Assembly (NCBI GenBank): GCA_040223615.1
Contig: JAVKFY010000039.1
Coordinates: 1 to 56,308, forward strand
DNA: 56,308 nucleotides
From: JAVKFY01 sp040223615
GTDB taxonomy: Bacteria > Pseudomonadota > Alphaproteobacteria > GCA-2731375
Direction: 5' to 3'
The translations under genes and the position numbers were made by a program. Positions 33,785-44,761 of this stretch are shown here, one piece after another; within the stretch, counting starts at the first letter, position 1; every line of letters starts with the position of its first letter. The notes beneath the pieces were generated by a model, which saw only the letters and a program-made list of their open reading frames with translations, did not search any database and was not told the origin of the DNA.

Positions 33785-34254
33785 TCGTTCTTGTGCTTGC
33801 CGTGCGCGCCGGCTGCGACGCCCTCGACCTCCACGTCGATGGTGATCGAGCCGGCCTTCTCGAAGTTCAGTTCGATCTGGATCGTCTCGCCCTCGAATAG
33901 CGGGCCGTTCAGGCCCATCATCATCACGTGCAGGCCGCCCGGCATCAGCTTGGTCTTCATCCCGGCCAGCAGCGGGATACCGCCCTCGACCGGGCGCATG
34001 CGCATCACCCCGCCGTCGTTGATATGGGTGTGCAGCTCGGTGCGTTTCGCCAGCGTGCTCTTCACCGCGACCAGCCGGTCGTCGGTCACGCCTTCGTTGC
34101 GCACGGTGAAGTAGGCGGCGCCGTTCTTCGCCGGCCCGGCCGAGGCGCGGGCATAGGCGTGCTCGATCACCAGTTGGCCGATCTTGGTCTCGTGCGCCCA
34201 GGAGGGCGCGGCGACGACGGCGGCCAGCATCGCCGCCAGGATGATATTTCTCAT
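33781..34254 (-). CDS. periplasmic copper chaperone PCu(A)C
   Basis: A 157-residue protein with a signal peptide (MRNIILAAMLAAVVAAPSWA), 'HAYARASAGPAKNGAAYFTV', and copper ligands in the H(M)x10Mx21HxM pattern: 'LHTHINDGGVMRMRP' and 'PGGLHVMMMGLNGPLFEGET'. It binds Cu(I) in the periplasm and supplies cytochrome c oxidase assembly. The His-rich end 'AGAHGKHKND' may add metal affinity. Its ATG overlaps the upstream gene's stop (ATGA), making a two-gene copper operon. Confidence 0.93.
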   Translation of the reverse strand: MRNIILAAMLAAVVAAPSWAHETKIGQLVIEHAYARASAGPAKNGAAYFTVRNEGVTDDRLVAVKSTLAKRTELHTHINDGGVMRMRPVEGGIPLLAGMKTKLMPGGLHVMMMGLNGPLFEGETIQIELNFEKAGSITIDVEVEGVAAGAHGKHKND

Positions 34255-34526
34255 GGGTCTTGCCTCATCTGAATCCGAAGCATTGCGAGGTTGGGGTCAG
34301 ATGGCGGGCGGCGCGCGGCATGGCCTTGCATCACGCAGCACGGGCAGTCGTGCATGACCGTCGCCGCCGGCAGCGCCGGGTCGGCGATGGTGCGCAGCCC
34401 GTTGCCGGTACAGATCGCGATGCCGTCCGGCCCAGCGGCCATCGCCAGTGCCGGCCACAGCAACTGCGCCCACAAGGCGAACAGGGCCAAGCCGTGCGCG
34501 ACGCGATATCTGCGGAGCCAGGACAT
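34251..34526 (-). CDS. DUF2946-like Cys-rich membrane-anchored protein
   Basis: About 91 residues with one N-terminal hydrophobic helix ('GLALFALWAQLLWPALAMA') and a CxxC-type motif, 'MHDCPCCVMQGHAARR', placed as in DUF2946 proteins found with copper genes. It probably binds copper in the periplasm and hands it to PCu(A)C, whose start overlaps its stop. The ATG at 34526 is chosen, since residues before it are only Arg-rich. Confidence 0.7.
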   Translation of the reverse strand: MSWLRRYRVAHGLALFALWAQLLWPALAMAAGPDGIAICTGNGLRTIADPALPAATVMHDCPCCVMQGHAARRPPSDPNLAMLRIQMRQDP

Positions 34527-34639
34527 CGCCGCGACCCTCGCGCGCGCCCGGCGCAGCGTCAATCCCGCGACCCGCGACGTAATCGCGCGGCCGCGCGCCC
34601 GGCGCCATGTTCAGGACATCGAGCGACAAGAAGCCCGAC

Positions 34640-34744
34640 ATGAGCGAACACACAGAGATCGTCGACCGCTACTTCCAGGGCTGGAACGAGCCCGACGCGG
34701 CCAAGCGCCAGGCGCTGTTGAAGACCGCTTTCGCCGCCGCGTGA
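34640..34744 (+). pseudogene. truncated SnoaL/NTF2-like gene fragment
   Basis: The 34-residue frame 'TEIVDRYFQGWNEPDAAKRQ', then ALLKTAF, is the recognisable first helix pair of NTF2-like (SnoaL-type) proteins, which normally run to about 130 residues. It ends at TGA 34742 in sequence with no further homology: all three frames downstream lack the family's core strands. It is best read as the remnant of a deleted gene. The TGA does not replace a conserved Cys, so recoding is not suggested. Confidence 0.6.
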
Positions 34745-34803
34745 GTGTCTGGGAGAGGGCGTCGGCCCGACTCATGGCGTCGGCGGCGTGCTGTTGCGCG
34801 CCG

Positions 34804-35457
34804 TCAGTCGATCAGGCTGGTCAGCGCCCGCATGTCGTTAAAGACGTGCGCCGCGCCAGCAGCGACGAGCCGCTCCGAAAGGTCCGGCGAGGCGTGCCCG
34901 GCGCCGGTGTAGCCCAGCACCCGCATGCCCGCGGCGCGCCCGGCGGTGACGCCCGGCACGCTGTCTTCGATCACCAGGCACCGTTCCGGCGCGAAGCCCA
35001 TGCGTTCCGCCGCGAACAGGAACAGGTCCGGCGCCGGCTTGCCGTTGGTTACCTGCGCGCGGCTGAACAGGTGCGGCGCGAACAGTTCGGTCAGCCCCGC
35101 GATTTTCAGCTTTCGACGGAGCGAATCCGGCGCGCTGCCCGACGCGACGCAGACCGGGCGGTCCAGCCCGCGCACCGCTTCGGCGACGTAGGGCAAAGCT
35201 TCCAGTTCGGCCTCGTAGGCGGCCCAGACCCGGCCCGACATGGCCTCGTGATAGCGATCCGGCAGCGGCCGGCCCCAGTCCGCCTCGATGGCCGCCAGCA
35301 TGTCCTCCAGCGCCACGCCGGAGAACCGCGCCACCACCTGCTCCATGGTGATCGGATAACCGACTTCGGTCAGGATTTCCGCGTCGACACGGCACGAGAT
35401 CGTCTCGCTGTCCACGAGTACCCCGTCGCAGTCGAAAATCACCAGATCCACGCTCAT
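34804..35457 (-). CDS. HAD-superfamily phosphatase (phosphoglycolate phosphatase / beta-phosphoglucomutase-like)
   Basis: This 217-residue protein has HAD motif I 'VDLVIFDCDGVLVDSETISC' (nucleophile Asp and acid/base Asp), motif II 'VASGSAPDSL' (Ser/Thr), motif III Lys in 'VTNGKPAPDLFLFAAERMG', and motif IV 'CLVIEDSVPGV' (acidic). The helical cap between motifs I and II is the C1 type of small phosphatases such as YieH/GPH. It probably hydrolyses a sugar-phosphate or phosphoglycolate. The ATG overlaps the sirtuin's stop (ATGA), so both are co-translated. Confidence 0.9.
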   Translation of the reverse strand: MSVDLVIFDCDGVLVDSETISCRVDAEILTEVGYPITMEQVVARFSGVALEDMLAAIEADWGRPLPDRYHEAMSGRVWAAYEAELEALPYVAEAVRGLDRPVCVASGSAPDSLRRKLKIAGLTELFAPHLFSRAQVTNGKPAPDLFLFAAERMGFAPERCLVIEDSVPGVTAGRAAGMRVLGYTGAGHASPDLSERLVAAGAAHVFNDMRALTSLID

Positions 35458-36167
35458 ACGCCGAGAAGCTCGTCGACGAAAGCCGGCACGACGCGGCTGG
35501 CCGGGCCGTTGACGCAGGCGTGGAAAGCCGACGCGCCCTCCGACGGCTCCAGGTTCAGTTCCACCGTGCGGGCCCGGCCCATCGCCCGCACGTCGGCGAC
35601 GAACCCGGCCGCCGGATAGACGTTGCCGGAGGTACCGATCGAGACGAACAGGTCGCACCGGGCCAGCGCCGCGCCGATCCGGTCCATCTCCATCGGCTCC
35701 TCGTAGAACCAGGTAACGTGCGGCCGCAGCCGACCCTCGTGCCCGCAGAGGCCGCAGGCATCGGCCAGCCCGAGGTCGCCGCGCCAGTCGTGCACCACGC
35801 CGCACGCCACGCAGCGCGCCTTGTACAGCTCGCCATGCATGTGGATCATGTTGGTGGTGCCGGCACGCTCGTGCAGGTCGTCCACGTTCTGCGTCACCAC
35901 CAAGACGTCGCCAGCGTGCTCGGCCTCCAGCCGCGTCAGCGCCCGGTGCGCCTCGTTGGGCTCGACACCGGCCAGGCCGCGACGCAATTTGTCATGAAAA
36001 TCAAGGACGTAGACCGGATCTCGGCGAAACCCGTCCGGCGTCGCCACATCCTCCAGGTTGACCTGGCTCCACAGGCCGCCGGCATCGCGAAACGTGTCCA
36101 GGCCGCTCTCCGCCGAGATTCCGGCGCCGGTCAGGATCACGATATTTTGCGCGCCGGTCGCCGTCAT
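35454..36167 (-). CDS. cobB: NAD-dependent protein deacylase (sirtuin, CobB-like)
   Basis: This 237-residue sirtuin has 'VILTGAGISAESGLDTFRDA' (NAD loop), 'VVTQNVDDLHERAGT', catalytic His in 'MIHMHGELYKARC', and a four-Cys zinc site: 'RCVACG' and 'ACGLCG'. 'LRPHVTWFYEEP', 'FVSIGTSGNVYPAAGFVADV' and 'TVELNLEPS' also match. The position that carries the Tyr/Arg desuccinylase signature in CobB (FYNARRR) reads FHDKLRR here, so both key residues are changed. A deacetylase without strong preference for succinyl-lysine is more likely. The start is ATG 36167; the HAD gene is coupled downstream. Divergent from the globin gene. Confidence 0.92.
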   Translation of the reverse strand: MTATGAQNIVILTGAGISAESGLDTFRDAGGLWSQVNLEDVATPDGFRRDPVYVLDFHDKLRRGLAGVEPNEAHRALTRLEAEHAGDVLVVTQNVDDLHERAGTTNMIHMHGELYKARCVACGVVHDWRGDLGLADACGLCGHEGRLRPHVTWFYEEPMEMDRIGAALARCDLFVSIGTSGNVYPAAGFVADVRAMGRARTVELNLEPSEGASAFHACVNGPASRVVPAFVDELLGV

Positions 36168-36212
36168 CGGCGGTGCGTCTCCCGATGTTGTCCTATATTT
36201 CGAACCGTCGCC

Positions 36213-36680
36213 ATGAAGCCTGCCCCGATCGGATTTCTCAAGCCATACCTGCTCGCCGGCTCGCTGGCGGCCGGTCTGCCGGCTTGCGCGGTGCTGGCCC
36301 CGACCGCCGGGCCGCCGCCATCCCTTTACGCCAGTCTGGGCGGCGAGGACGGCGTCGCCAACATCGTCGACACCTTCGTCCTCGGCCTGCTCCGCGATCC
36401 CATCGTCGGCCGGTCCTTCCGCGACATCCCGCCGACCCGCCTGCCACGCCTCAAATACCTGTTCGAACAGCAGATTTGCGAGGTCGCGGACGGCCCGTGC
36501 CGCTACACCGGCAAGGACATGGTCGCCGCGCACAGGGGCATGAAGGTCACCGACGCGCAATTCGACGCCATGGGGGGCGTCATGGAAGCGAGCTTGCGCG
36601 CGCGTGGCGTGGCCCCCGACGCGGCTGCTGCGCTGCTCGCCAAGCTCGGCGCCATGCGCGGCGACATCGTCGGCAAATAG
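36213..36680 (+). CDS. truncated haemoglobin (group I-like) with lipoprotein-type signal
   Basis: A 155-residue protein: signal region 'FLKPYLLAGSLAAGLPACAV' with a lipobox-like LPAC (Cys25), then a globin domain starting 'SLYASLGGEDGVANIVDTFV'. Proximal (F8) His is His107 in 'VAAHRGMKVTDAQFDAMGGV'. The B10 Tyr typical of group I is Val/Phe here (DTFVLGLL). Truncated haemoglobins bind O2 or NO; an envelope-anchored form is uncommon and would act as an extracytoplasmic NO/O2 binder or sensor. The ATG is divergent from the sirtuin across 45 bases. The lipobox is suboptimal, so a simple signal peptide is possible. Confidence 0.75.
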   Translation: MKPAPIGFLKPYLLAGSLAAGLPACAVLAPTAGPPPSLYASLGGEDGVANIVDTFVLGLLRDPIVGRSFRDIPPTRLPRLKYLFEQQICEVADGPCRYTGKDMVAAHRGMKVTDAQFDAMGGVMEASLRARGVAPDAAAALLAKLGAMRGDIVGK

Positions 36681-36768
36681 CGCGCCCGCGCACGACCCTC
36701 GCGCGCCGCGTTAATTCGGGATAAACAGGGTTCAATTCACCATCGTCTCGGACCGAGGGAGAAGACCC

Positions 36769-39456
<2,688 letters not shown>

Positions 39457-39475
39457 TCGACAACGAACCGACGCG

Positions 39476-39504
39476 AAGGCCGGCGCCCCTGGCGCCGGCC
39501 TTTC
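39476..39504 (+). terminator. rho-independent terminator of acnA
   Basis: AAGGCCGGCGCC and GGCGCCGGCCTT form a perfect 12-bp stem around a 3-5 base loop, followed by TTCTCG. It lies 20 bases after the acnA stop and before the next gene. Confidence 0.85.
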
Positions 39505-39576
39505 TCGTGCAATTTGTGGCGAAGTCGCCGCCGCTTCGATACGCTGAGACGACCTGACCATCAGGGAGTAATCGCT

Positions 39577-41454
39577 TTGGCGGAGGACATCGCGCGGCGG
39601 CTCACGACGATCGTCGCCGCCGATGTCGCAGGCTACTCCCGGCTGGTCCGCGCCGACGAGGAAGGCACGCTTGCCGCCTTGCGCGCCCACAAGGCCGAAC
39701 TGATCGAGCCGGAAATAGCCGCGCATGGCGGCCGCGTTGCCAACACCGCCGGCGACAGCCTACTCATCGAATTCGGCAGCGTCGTCGACGCGCTTCGCTG
39801 CGCCATGGTCATCCAGCGCGGCATGGGCGAGCGCAACGCCGCAATCCCCGAGCAACAGCGCGTCCATTACCGCATCGGCATCAATGTCGGCGACGTCATG
39901 GCCGCCAGCGGCGACTTGCTGGGTGATGGCGTCAACGTCGCGGCGCGCATTGAGGCGTTGGCCGAACCAGGCGGCATCTGCCTGTCACGCACGGCCCGCG
40001 ATCAGGTGCGCGACCGGTCCGATGTCGCGCTGGAGGACATGGGCGAGGTCGCGGTCAAGAATATCGACCGGCCGGTGCGAGTCTTCCGCGTCCGCTTCGA
40101 TGGCGCGGCCCCGGCTAGGCGGCAACCGTCCGCCGCGGGGCGACGCCCGATCATCGCCGTCGGCATGCTCGTGGCGGCCGCGATCATCGGTGCCGGGGCA
40201 TGGGCCTGGCTCGCGCGACCGCTGCCGACCCCGGTCACCGAGACGGAGCGCCCGGTCACGTCGGAAGCGCCCTCGATCGCGGTTCTGCCGTTCCAGAATC
40301 TGTCCGGCGGGGCGGATCAAGACTATTTCGCCCAAGGCATGACCGAGGACATCATCACCGACCTCTCGAAGGTCGATGGCCTGCTCGTCGCCTCGCGCTC
40401 CCGGACGCAGCGCTACGGGAGCGAAGCGATCGATCCAGGAAGGATCGGGCGCGAGTTGAACGTTCAGTATGTGATGGAGGGCAGCGTACGGCGGGCCGCC
40501 GGTCGATTGCGCATCAGCGCTCAACTGATCGACGCGGCGACGGGCACGCAGCTTTGGGCGGAACGTTACGATCGCAGCGATTCGGACATCTTCGCAATCC
40601 AGGACGAGATCGCGGACAAGGTCGTTTCCGCCCTCTCCGTACGCGTCAACGAAGGCAGCCTGACGCGAGAGGTGAGGCGCTATACGCCGAGTCCGGAAGC
40701 CTACGACCTCTATATCCGTGGCCGCGCCAAGCGCATCCCGCCGACGCCGGAAAACCTTGCTCTCGCGCTGCGACTCTTCGAGCAGGCAATCGAGATCGAC
40801 CCGGGCTTCGCCGGCGGTTACGACGGCGCCGCCTATGTCCACGTCCTGCTGTACGCGGACACCGCGAGCCCGGTTCCCGGCGAGCACCTCGACACCGCGC
40901 TGCGGCTGGCGCAAAAGGCGGTGGAACTGGACCCCGACTTCGGATCCGCCTGGGGCACGCTGGCGGAAGTCCACCTCCGAATGCGTCTTTACGACCAATC
41001 CCTGGACGAAATCCGGACGGCGATAAAGGCGGCGCCGAACGACTCGCTGATGCGGGCCTTCTACGGGCGCAACCTCGGGTATGCCGGCCGGCCCGCGGAC
41101 GGCATCGAGCAGATCAAGATCGCGCAGCGGATGAGCCCCGACAGCCTGCCCCTGCTGTTCTTTCTCGGCGCCAACCAGCGCGCCGCCGGCCACTATCCGG
41201 CGGCGATCGCATCACTGCTCGAGCAGCGCCAGCAGCTAGGTGGACGGATTCTGCCGGCGCCCACGCTACAGCTCGCCGCCGCCTACATGCAGGCCGGACG
41301 CGGCGACGAGGCACGGGCGACGATTGCTGCGTTGTTGAAGGTCGCACCGCATCTGACCCTCGATCTGGCGACCAGAATTCATCCCTACAAGCGGCCCGAA
41401 GATGAAGCACGGTTCCTGGAGGCGCTCGCCGCGGCAGGACTACCGAACCGGTAG
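39577..41454 (+). CDS. class III adenylate/guanylate cyclase with TolB-like domain and TPR repeats
   Basis: About 625 residues. The cyclase domain comes first: 'LTTIVAADVAGYSRLVRADE' (metal Asp), 'NTAGDSLLIEFGSVVDALRC' (second Asp) and 'GDGVNVAARIEALAEPGGIC' (transition-state Asn and Arg). The purine-reading Lys of typical adenylate cyclases appears to be Asn (VANTAGD), so activity or base choice is uncertain. A single TM helix follows ('GMLVAAAIIGAGAWAWLA', about 190-210). Next comes a TolB/FlgO-like domain ('SIAVLPFQNLSGGADQDYFA' to 'LWAERYDRSDSDIFAIQDEI'), and then TPR-like repeats to the end. The start is TTG 39577 behind GGGAG. The architecture is widespread in alphaproteobacteria; the TolB-like part is likely periplasmic. 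Confidence 0.85.
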   Translation: MAEDIARRLTTIVAADVAGYSRLVRADEEGTLAALRAHKAELIEPEIAAHGGRVANTAGDSLLIEFGSVVDALRCAMVIQRGMGERNAAIPEQQRVHYRIGINVGDVMAASGDLLGDGVNVAARIEALAEPGGICLSRTARDQVRDRSDVALEDMGEVAVKNIDRPVRVFRVRFDGAAPARRQPSAAGRRPIIAVGMLVAAAIIGAGAWAWLARPLPTPVTETERPVTSEAPSIAVLPFQNLSGGADQDYFAQGMTEDIITDLSKVDGLLVASRSRTQRYGSEAIDPGRIGRELNVQYVMEGSVRRAAGRLRISAQLIDAATGTQLWAERYDRSDSDIFAIQDEIADKVVSALSVRVNEGSLTREVRRYTPSPEAYDLYIRGRAKRIPPTPENLALALRLFEQAIEIDPGFAGGYDGAAYVHVLLYADTASPVPGEHLDTALRLAQKAVELDPDFGSAWGTLAEVHLRMRLYDQSLDEIRTAIKAAPNDSLMRAFYGRNLGYAGRPADGIEQIKIAQRMSPDSLPLLFFLGANQRAAGHYPAAIASLLEQRQQLGGRILPAPTLQLAAAYMQAGRGDEARATIAALLKVAPHLTLDLATRIHPYKRPEDEARFLEALAAAGLPNR

Positions 41455-41521
41455 GCGACGATGTCGGCCGTGGGCCGTGCGACAGAGCCACGCGCGGGCC
41501 GGGACAAGCCCAGCCGTCTGG

Positions 41522-41953
41522 CTACCCCTCCGGATTCTCCACCACGAACGGCTTGATGCGGTCGCGGATGGCGTCGGGGATCGGCAGCGACTTGCGGCTC
41601 TTCAGGTCGAAGTAGACCGAGACCACCTCCGAGGTCGCGCCCATCTCGTTGGTCTCGGTGTTCCACATCCGGTGCAGCACGACGATCGACTTGTTGCCCA
41701 GGCGCGTGACCGCGCTCTCCACCCGGATCAGCGAGCCGACTGGCTGCTCGATCAGGTACTTAATGGTGTGCTGGGCATCGACCAGCGTGGCGCCGACATC
41801 GTGCATGTCGGCCGACCCGAAGCCCATCATGGAGAGAATATGGAACGCGCCCTGGTCGAACATGCCGACATAGTTCTTCACGTTCATGTGGCCCAGGTGG
41901 TCGCAGTCCCACGGATAAACCACGCCGCGGAAAGTCTCGACGAAACCGGTCAT
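41522..41953 (-). CDS. acyl-CoA thioesterase, single hotdog domain
   Basis: This 143-residue protein has the 4HBT signature 'PWDCDHLGHMNVKNYVGMFD' (catalytic Asp in WDCDHLGHMN), 'SLIRVESAVTRLGNKSIVVL' and 'RDRIKPF'. It hydrolyses acyl-CoA thioesters. It is the last gene of the minus-strand acyl-CoA operon, 10 bases after the double-hotdog gene. Its relatedness to the two domains of that gene suggests duplication. Confidence 0.88.
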   Translation of the reverse strand: MTGFVETFRGVVYPWDCDHLGHMNVKNYVGMFDQGAFHILSMMGFGSADMHDVGATLVDAQHTIKYLIEQPVGSLIRVESAVTRLGNKSIVVLHRMWNTETNEMGATSEVVSVYFDLKSRKSLPIPDAIRDRIKPFVVENPEG

Positions 41954-41963
41954 GTGTTGCTCC

Positions 41964-42875
41964 TTAGCTCTCCGGCGGCCAGTCGATGAACAGCCCCGCC
42001 GCCCTGTCTCTCAAGTCATCTGGAAAGCGCACCGCCCGACGCGCCTTCGAGTCGATACAGACGCCGATGGAATCGAAGGTTGCGCAGACCTTGCCGCTGC
42101 CCGCCTCGCGCATGACGTGGCCGGCGCGGAAGGTCTTCTCGCCCAGGCCCAGCAGGCCGGAGTGCAGCGTCACCACCTCGCCGGCGCGCAGCTCGCGGCG
42201 GAACCGGATGTCGTATTCCAGCGCCCCGGTGACCACGCCGCGTTCGGCGCGCGACGCCGGGTCCAGCCCCATGGCGGCCAGCATATGGCTGACCGAGTCG
42301 GTCACCCGGTCCATGTAGAAATGTGCCGAGAAGTGCCCGAGCTCGTCGCACTCCCACGCCTTCACCGAGCTTTGCGCCGACAGCAGCGGCGCGCGCGGGC
42401 TGGCACCGTCCGGCGGCGTCGACGGCCCGCCGGTGCCGGGCGCGCGCAGCTCGGCCGGCCGTTCGCTCAACAACGCGTCAATGCGTTCGCGCTGCTCCGG
42501 CGCCCAGGCCATGGCGCGGCGCGCGGTCAGATCGAAAGCGATCGCCGTCAGCTCCACCCGCGCCGACAGCTTGCCGTCGCTGGACCGCGTCATGTCGGCG
42601 ACGATGGTCATGGTCTTGTCGGTGGCCTCGACGATGGTGGCCTCGACGTGCAGCGGGTCGCCGGCATGGACCTCCTGGCGATAGCGGACCAGCGCCTTGA
42701 TCGCGGCATAGCTGCGCCCGGTATCGGCGATGACCGCCGGCGTCAGGCCGATGGCCTGGCGCAGATGCGGCATGCCCTCGCCGGTCTTGGCGAGATAGAA
42801 CTGCACGTTCATGTGCCCGTTCACGTCGCATTCCCAGGTGTTCACCATGCCGCGGTAAAGCGCAATCGCGGTCAT
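41964..42875 (-). CDS. tandem double-hotdog acyl-CoA thioesterase
   Basis: A 303-residue protein containing two 4HBT-type hotdog domains. The first is around 1-135 ('NTWECDVNGHMNVQFYLAKT') and the second around 165-300 ('KAWECDELGHFSAHFYMDRV'). They are joined by a Pro/Ser/Gly-rich linker 'APGTGGPSTPPDGASP'. Both keep the acidic WECD signature, while the second has lost 'HMN' (HFSAH), so the domains may differ in activity. Its start overlaps the biotin-subunit stop by one base (TGATG), so it is translationally coupled to the carboxylase operon. It likely releases CoA from pathway intermediates. Confidence 0.88.
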   Translation of the reverse strand: MTAIALYRGMVNTWECDVNGHMNVQFYLAKTGEGMPHLRQAIGLTPAVIADTGRSYAAIKALVRYRQEVHAGDPLHVEATIVEATDKTMTIVADMTRSSDGKLSARVELTAIAFDLTARRAMAWAPEQRERIDALLSERPAELRAPGTGGPSTPPDGASPRAPLLSAQSSVKAWECDELGHFSAHFYMDRVTDSVSHMLAAMGLDPASRAERGVVTGALEYDIRFRRELRAGEVVTLHSGLLGLGEKTFRAGHVMREAGSGKVCATFDSIGVCIDSKARRAVRFPDDLRDRAAGLFIDWPPES

Positions 42876-44761
42876 CAGGCGTCGGCCTTCACGACGGCGA
42901 GCAACTGGCGCGGCGTCACCTGGTCGCCCTCGGCGACCACCAGCTCGGCGATGCGGCCGGCGGCGCCGGCGCGGATCTCGTGTTCCATCTTCATCGCCTC
43001 CAGCACCACGACGATGGCGCCCTTGTCGACCGCGTCGCCGACGGTGCCGCGCACCGCGACGATGCGCCCGCTCATCGGCGCCACGAGCCGGCCATCGGCC
43101 TCGCGGTTCGACGCCTTGCTCTCGTACAGCGGCTTCTCTTCGACCACGACCGAGCGGCCGTCGACGTCGAGGTGCAGCAGGCCGTCGACGCGAGCATGCG
43201 CGCAGCGTCGCCGCACGCCGTCGACCTCGAAACCATCGCCAGTGAGTTGGACCTCGGTGCCATCGACGGTGAACCGTCCGCCGCCGTGCGCCAGGACCGA
43301 AAGTCGTTTCTCCACCTCGCCGACGGCCAGCCGCACCACGTCGCCGTCGCGGCCCCAGCTCCGCCCCCCGCCATAGCTGAGCGCCGCCGCCAGGGCCCAG
43401 GTCGCCGCGTCAGGCGCCGCATCCTTCAGCTTGAAGTCGTCGATGAAGGCCGTGGTGGCCTGCCCGGCGACGAAGCGCGGGTCGTCCAGCACCTCGACCA
43501 GGAAGTCGCGGTTGGTCAACACGCCCAGCGCCACGGTCCGCCGCAACGCGCGGCGCAGCCTGCGGCGGGCTTCCTCGCGCGTGGCGCCATGCACGATCAC
43601 CTTGGCCAGCATCGGGTCGTAGAACGGCGTGACCTCGAACCCGTCGGCCAGCCCGTGGTCGGTACGCACGTCCGGCGCCGGCCGCCACAGCGCCAGCCGC
43701 CCGGTCTGCGGCAGGAAACCGCCGGCCGCGTCCTCGGCATAGAGCCGTACCTCGATGGCGTGACCGACAAATGAAATCTCATCCTGGGTCAGCGGCAACG
43801 GCTCGCCGGCCGCGACGGCAAGCTGCCACGCCACCAGGTCCTGGCCGGTGATCGCCTCGGTCACCGGATGCTCGACCTGCAGCCGGGTGTTCATTTCCAG
43901 AAAGTAGAAGTCGCCCTCGGCGCTGAGCAGGAATTCCACCGTGCCGGCGCCGCGATAGCCGATCTCGCGCGCCACCGTGACCGCCGCCTCGCCCATGCGG
44001 GCGCGAAGGTCGGCGTCGACGGCCGGCGACGGCGCTTCCTCGACCACCTTCTGGTGCCGGCGCTGGATCGAGCAGTCGCGCTCGCCCAGGTGCACCGCGT
44101 TCCCACGGCTGTCGGCGAAGACCTGCACCTCGACGTGGCGCGGCGCGATCACCGCGCGTTCCAGGATCAGTTCGTCGGAGCCGAAGGCGTTCTTCGCTTC
44201 CGACCGCGCCGAGCTCAACGCATCAGCCACCTCGCCGGTGCCGTCGACTCGGCGCATGCCGCGCCCGCCGCCGCCGGCCGCCGCCTTGATCATCAGCGGA
44301 AAGCCGATCCGCTCGGCTTCTTTCGTGAGGCTGGCGTCATCCTGCGCTTCGCCGGAATAACCCGGCACACACGGCACGCCGGCGGCTTCCATGCGCAGCT
44401 TGGCCTGGCGCTTGTTGCCCATCAGGCGGACCGCATCGGCCGGCGGGCCGACGAAGATCAGCCCGGCCTCGGCGCAGGCCGCGACGAAGTCGGCATTCTC
44501 GGACAGGAACCCGTAGCCGGGATGCACCGCGTCGACGCCGGTCTTCTTCGCCGCCTCGATGATCGCAGGGATCGAGAGATAGCTTTCGCCGACCGGCGCC
44601 GGTCCGATGCGCGCGGCGACGTCGCAGGCGGCGACGTGCGGCGCGTCGGCATCGGCGTCGGAATAGACCGCGACGGTCTCGTAGCCCAGCGCCCGCGCGG
44701 TGCGCGCGACGCGACAGGCGATCTCGCCGCGGTTGGCGATCAGCAGGCGGGTGAAGCTCAT
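42875..44761 (-). CDS. atuF: acyl-CoA carboxylase alpha subunit (biotin carboxylase + biotin carrier), AtuF/MccA-like
   Basis: 628 residues. The biotin carboxylase domain opens 'RLLIANRGEIACRVARTARA'. 'HPGYGFLSENADFVAAC', the ATP-grasp Gly-rich loop 'AAAGGGGRGMR', 'ERDCSIQRRHQKVVEEAPSP' and 'EMNTRLQVEHPVTEAITGQD' follow. The carboxyl end has the biotinyl site 'EAMKMEHEIRAGAAGRIAEL'. With the carboxyltransferase at 48166 it would carboxylate a branched unsaturated acyl-CoA (geranyl-CoA or 3-methylcrotonyl-CoA). ATG at 44761 overlaps the hydratase stop (ATGA). Assignment to Atu rather than Liu rests on the AtuD-type dehydrogenases and the SDR in the same operon. Confidence 0.85.
   Translation of the reverse strand: MSFTRLLIANRGEIACRVARTARALGYETVAVYSDADADAPHVAACDVAARIGPAPVGESYLSIPAIIEAAKKTGVDAVHPGYGFLSENADFVAACAEAGLIFVGPPADAVRLMGNKRQAKLRMEAAGVPCVPGYSGEAQDDASLTKEAERIGFPLMIKAAAGGGGRGMRRVDGTGEVADALSSARSEAKNAFGSDELILERAVIAPRHVEVQVFADSRGNAVHLGERDCSIQRRHQKVVEEAPSPAVDADLRARMGEAAVTVAREIGYRGAGTVEFLLSAEGDFYFLEMNTRLQVEHPVTEAITGQDLVAWQLAVAAGEPLPLTQDEISFVGHAIEVRLYAEDAAGGFLPQTGRLALWRPAPDVRTDHGLADGFEVTPFYDPMLAKVIVHGATREEARRRLRRALRRTVALGVLTNRDFLVEVLDDPRFVAGQATTAFIDDFKLKDAAPDAATWALAAALSYGGGRSWGRDGDVVRLAVGEVEKRLSVLAHGGGRFTVDGTEVQLTGDGFEVDGVRRRCAHARVDGLLHLDVDGRSVVVEEKPLYESKASNREADGRLVAPMSGRIVAVRGTVGDAVDKGAIVVVLEAMKMEHEIRAGAAGRIAELVVAEGDQVTPRQLLAVVKADA

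Noticed and set aside
34742..34744. Second possible recoded UGA, in the NTF2-like fragment
   Set aside because: No Cys is expected there, downstream frame loses family similarity, and no hairpin follows.
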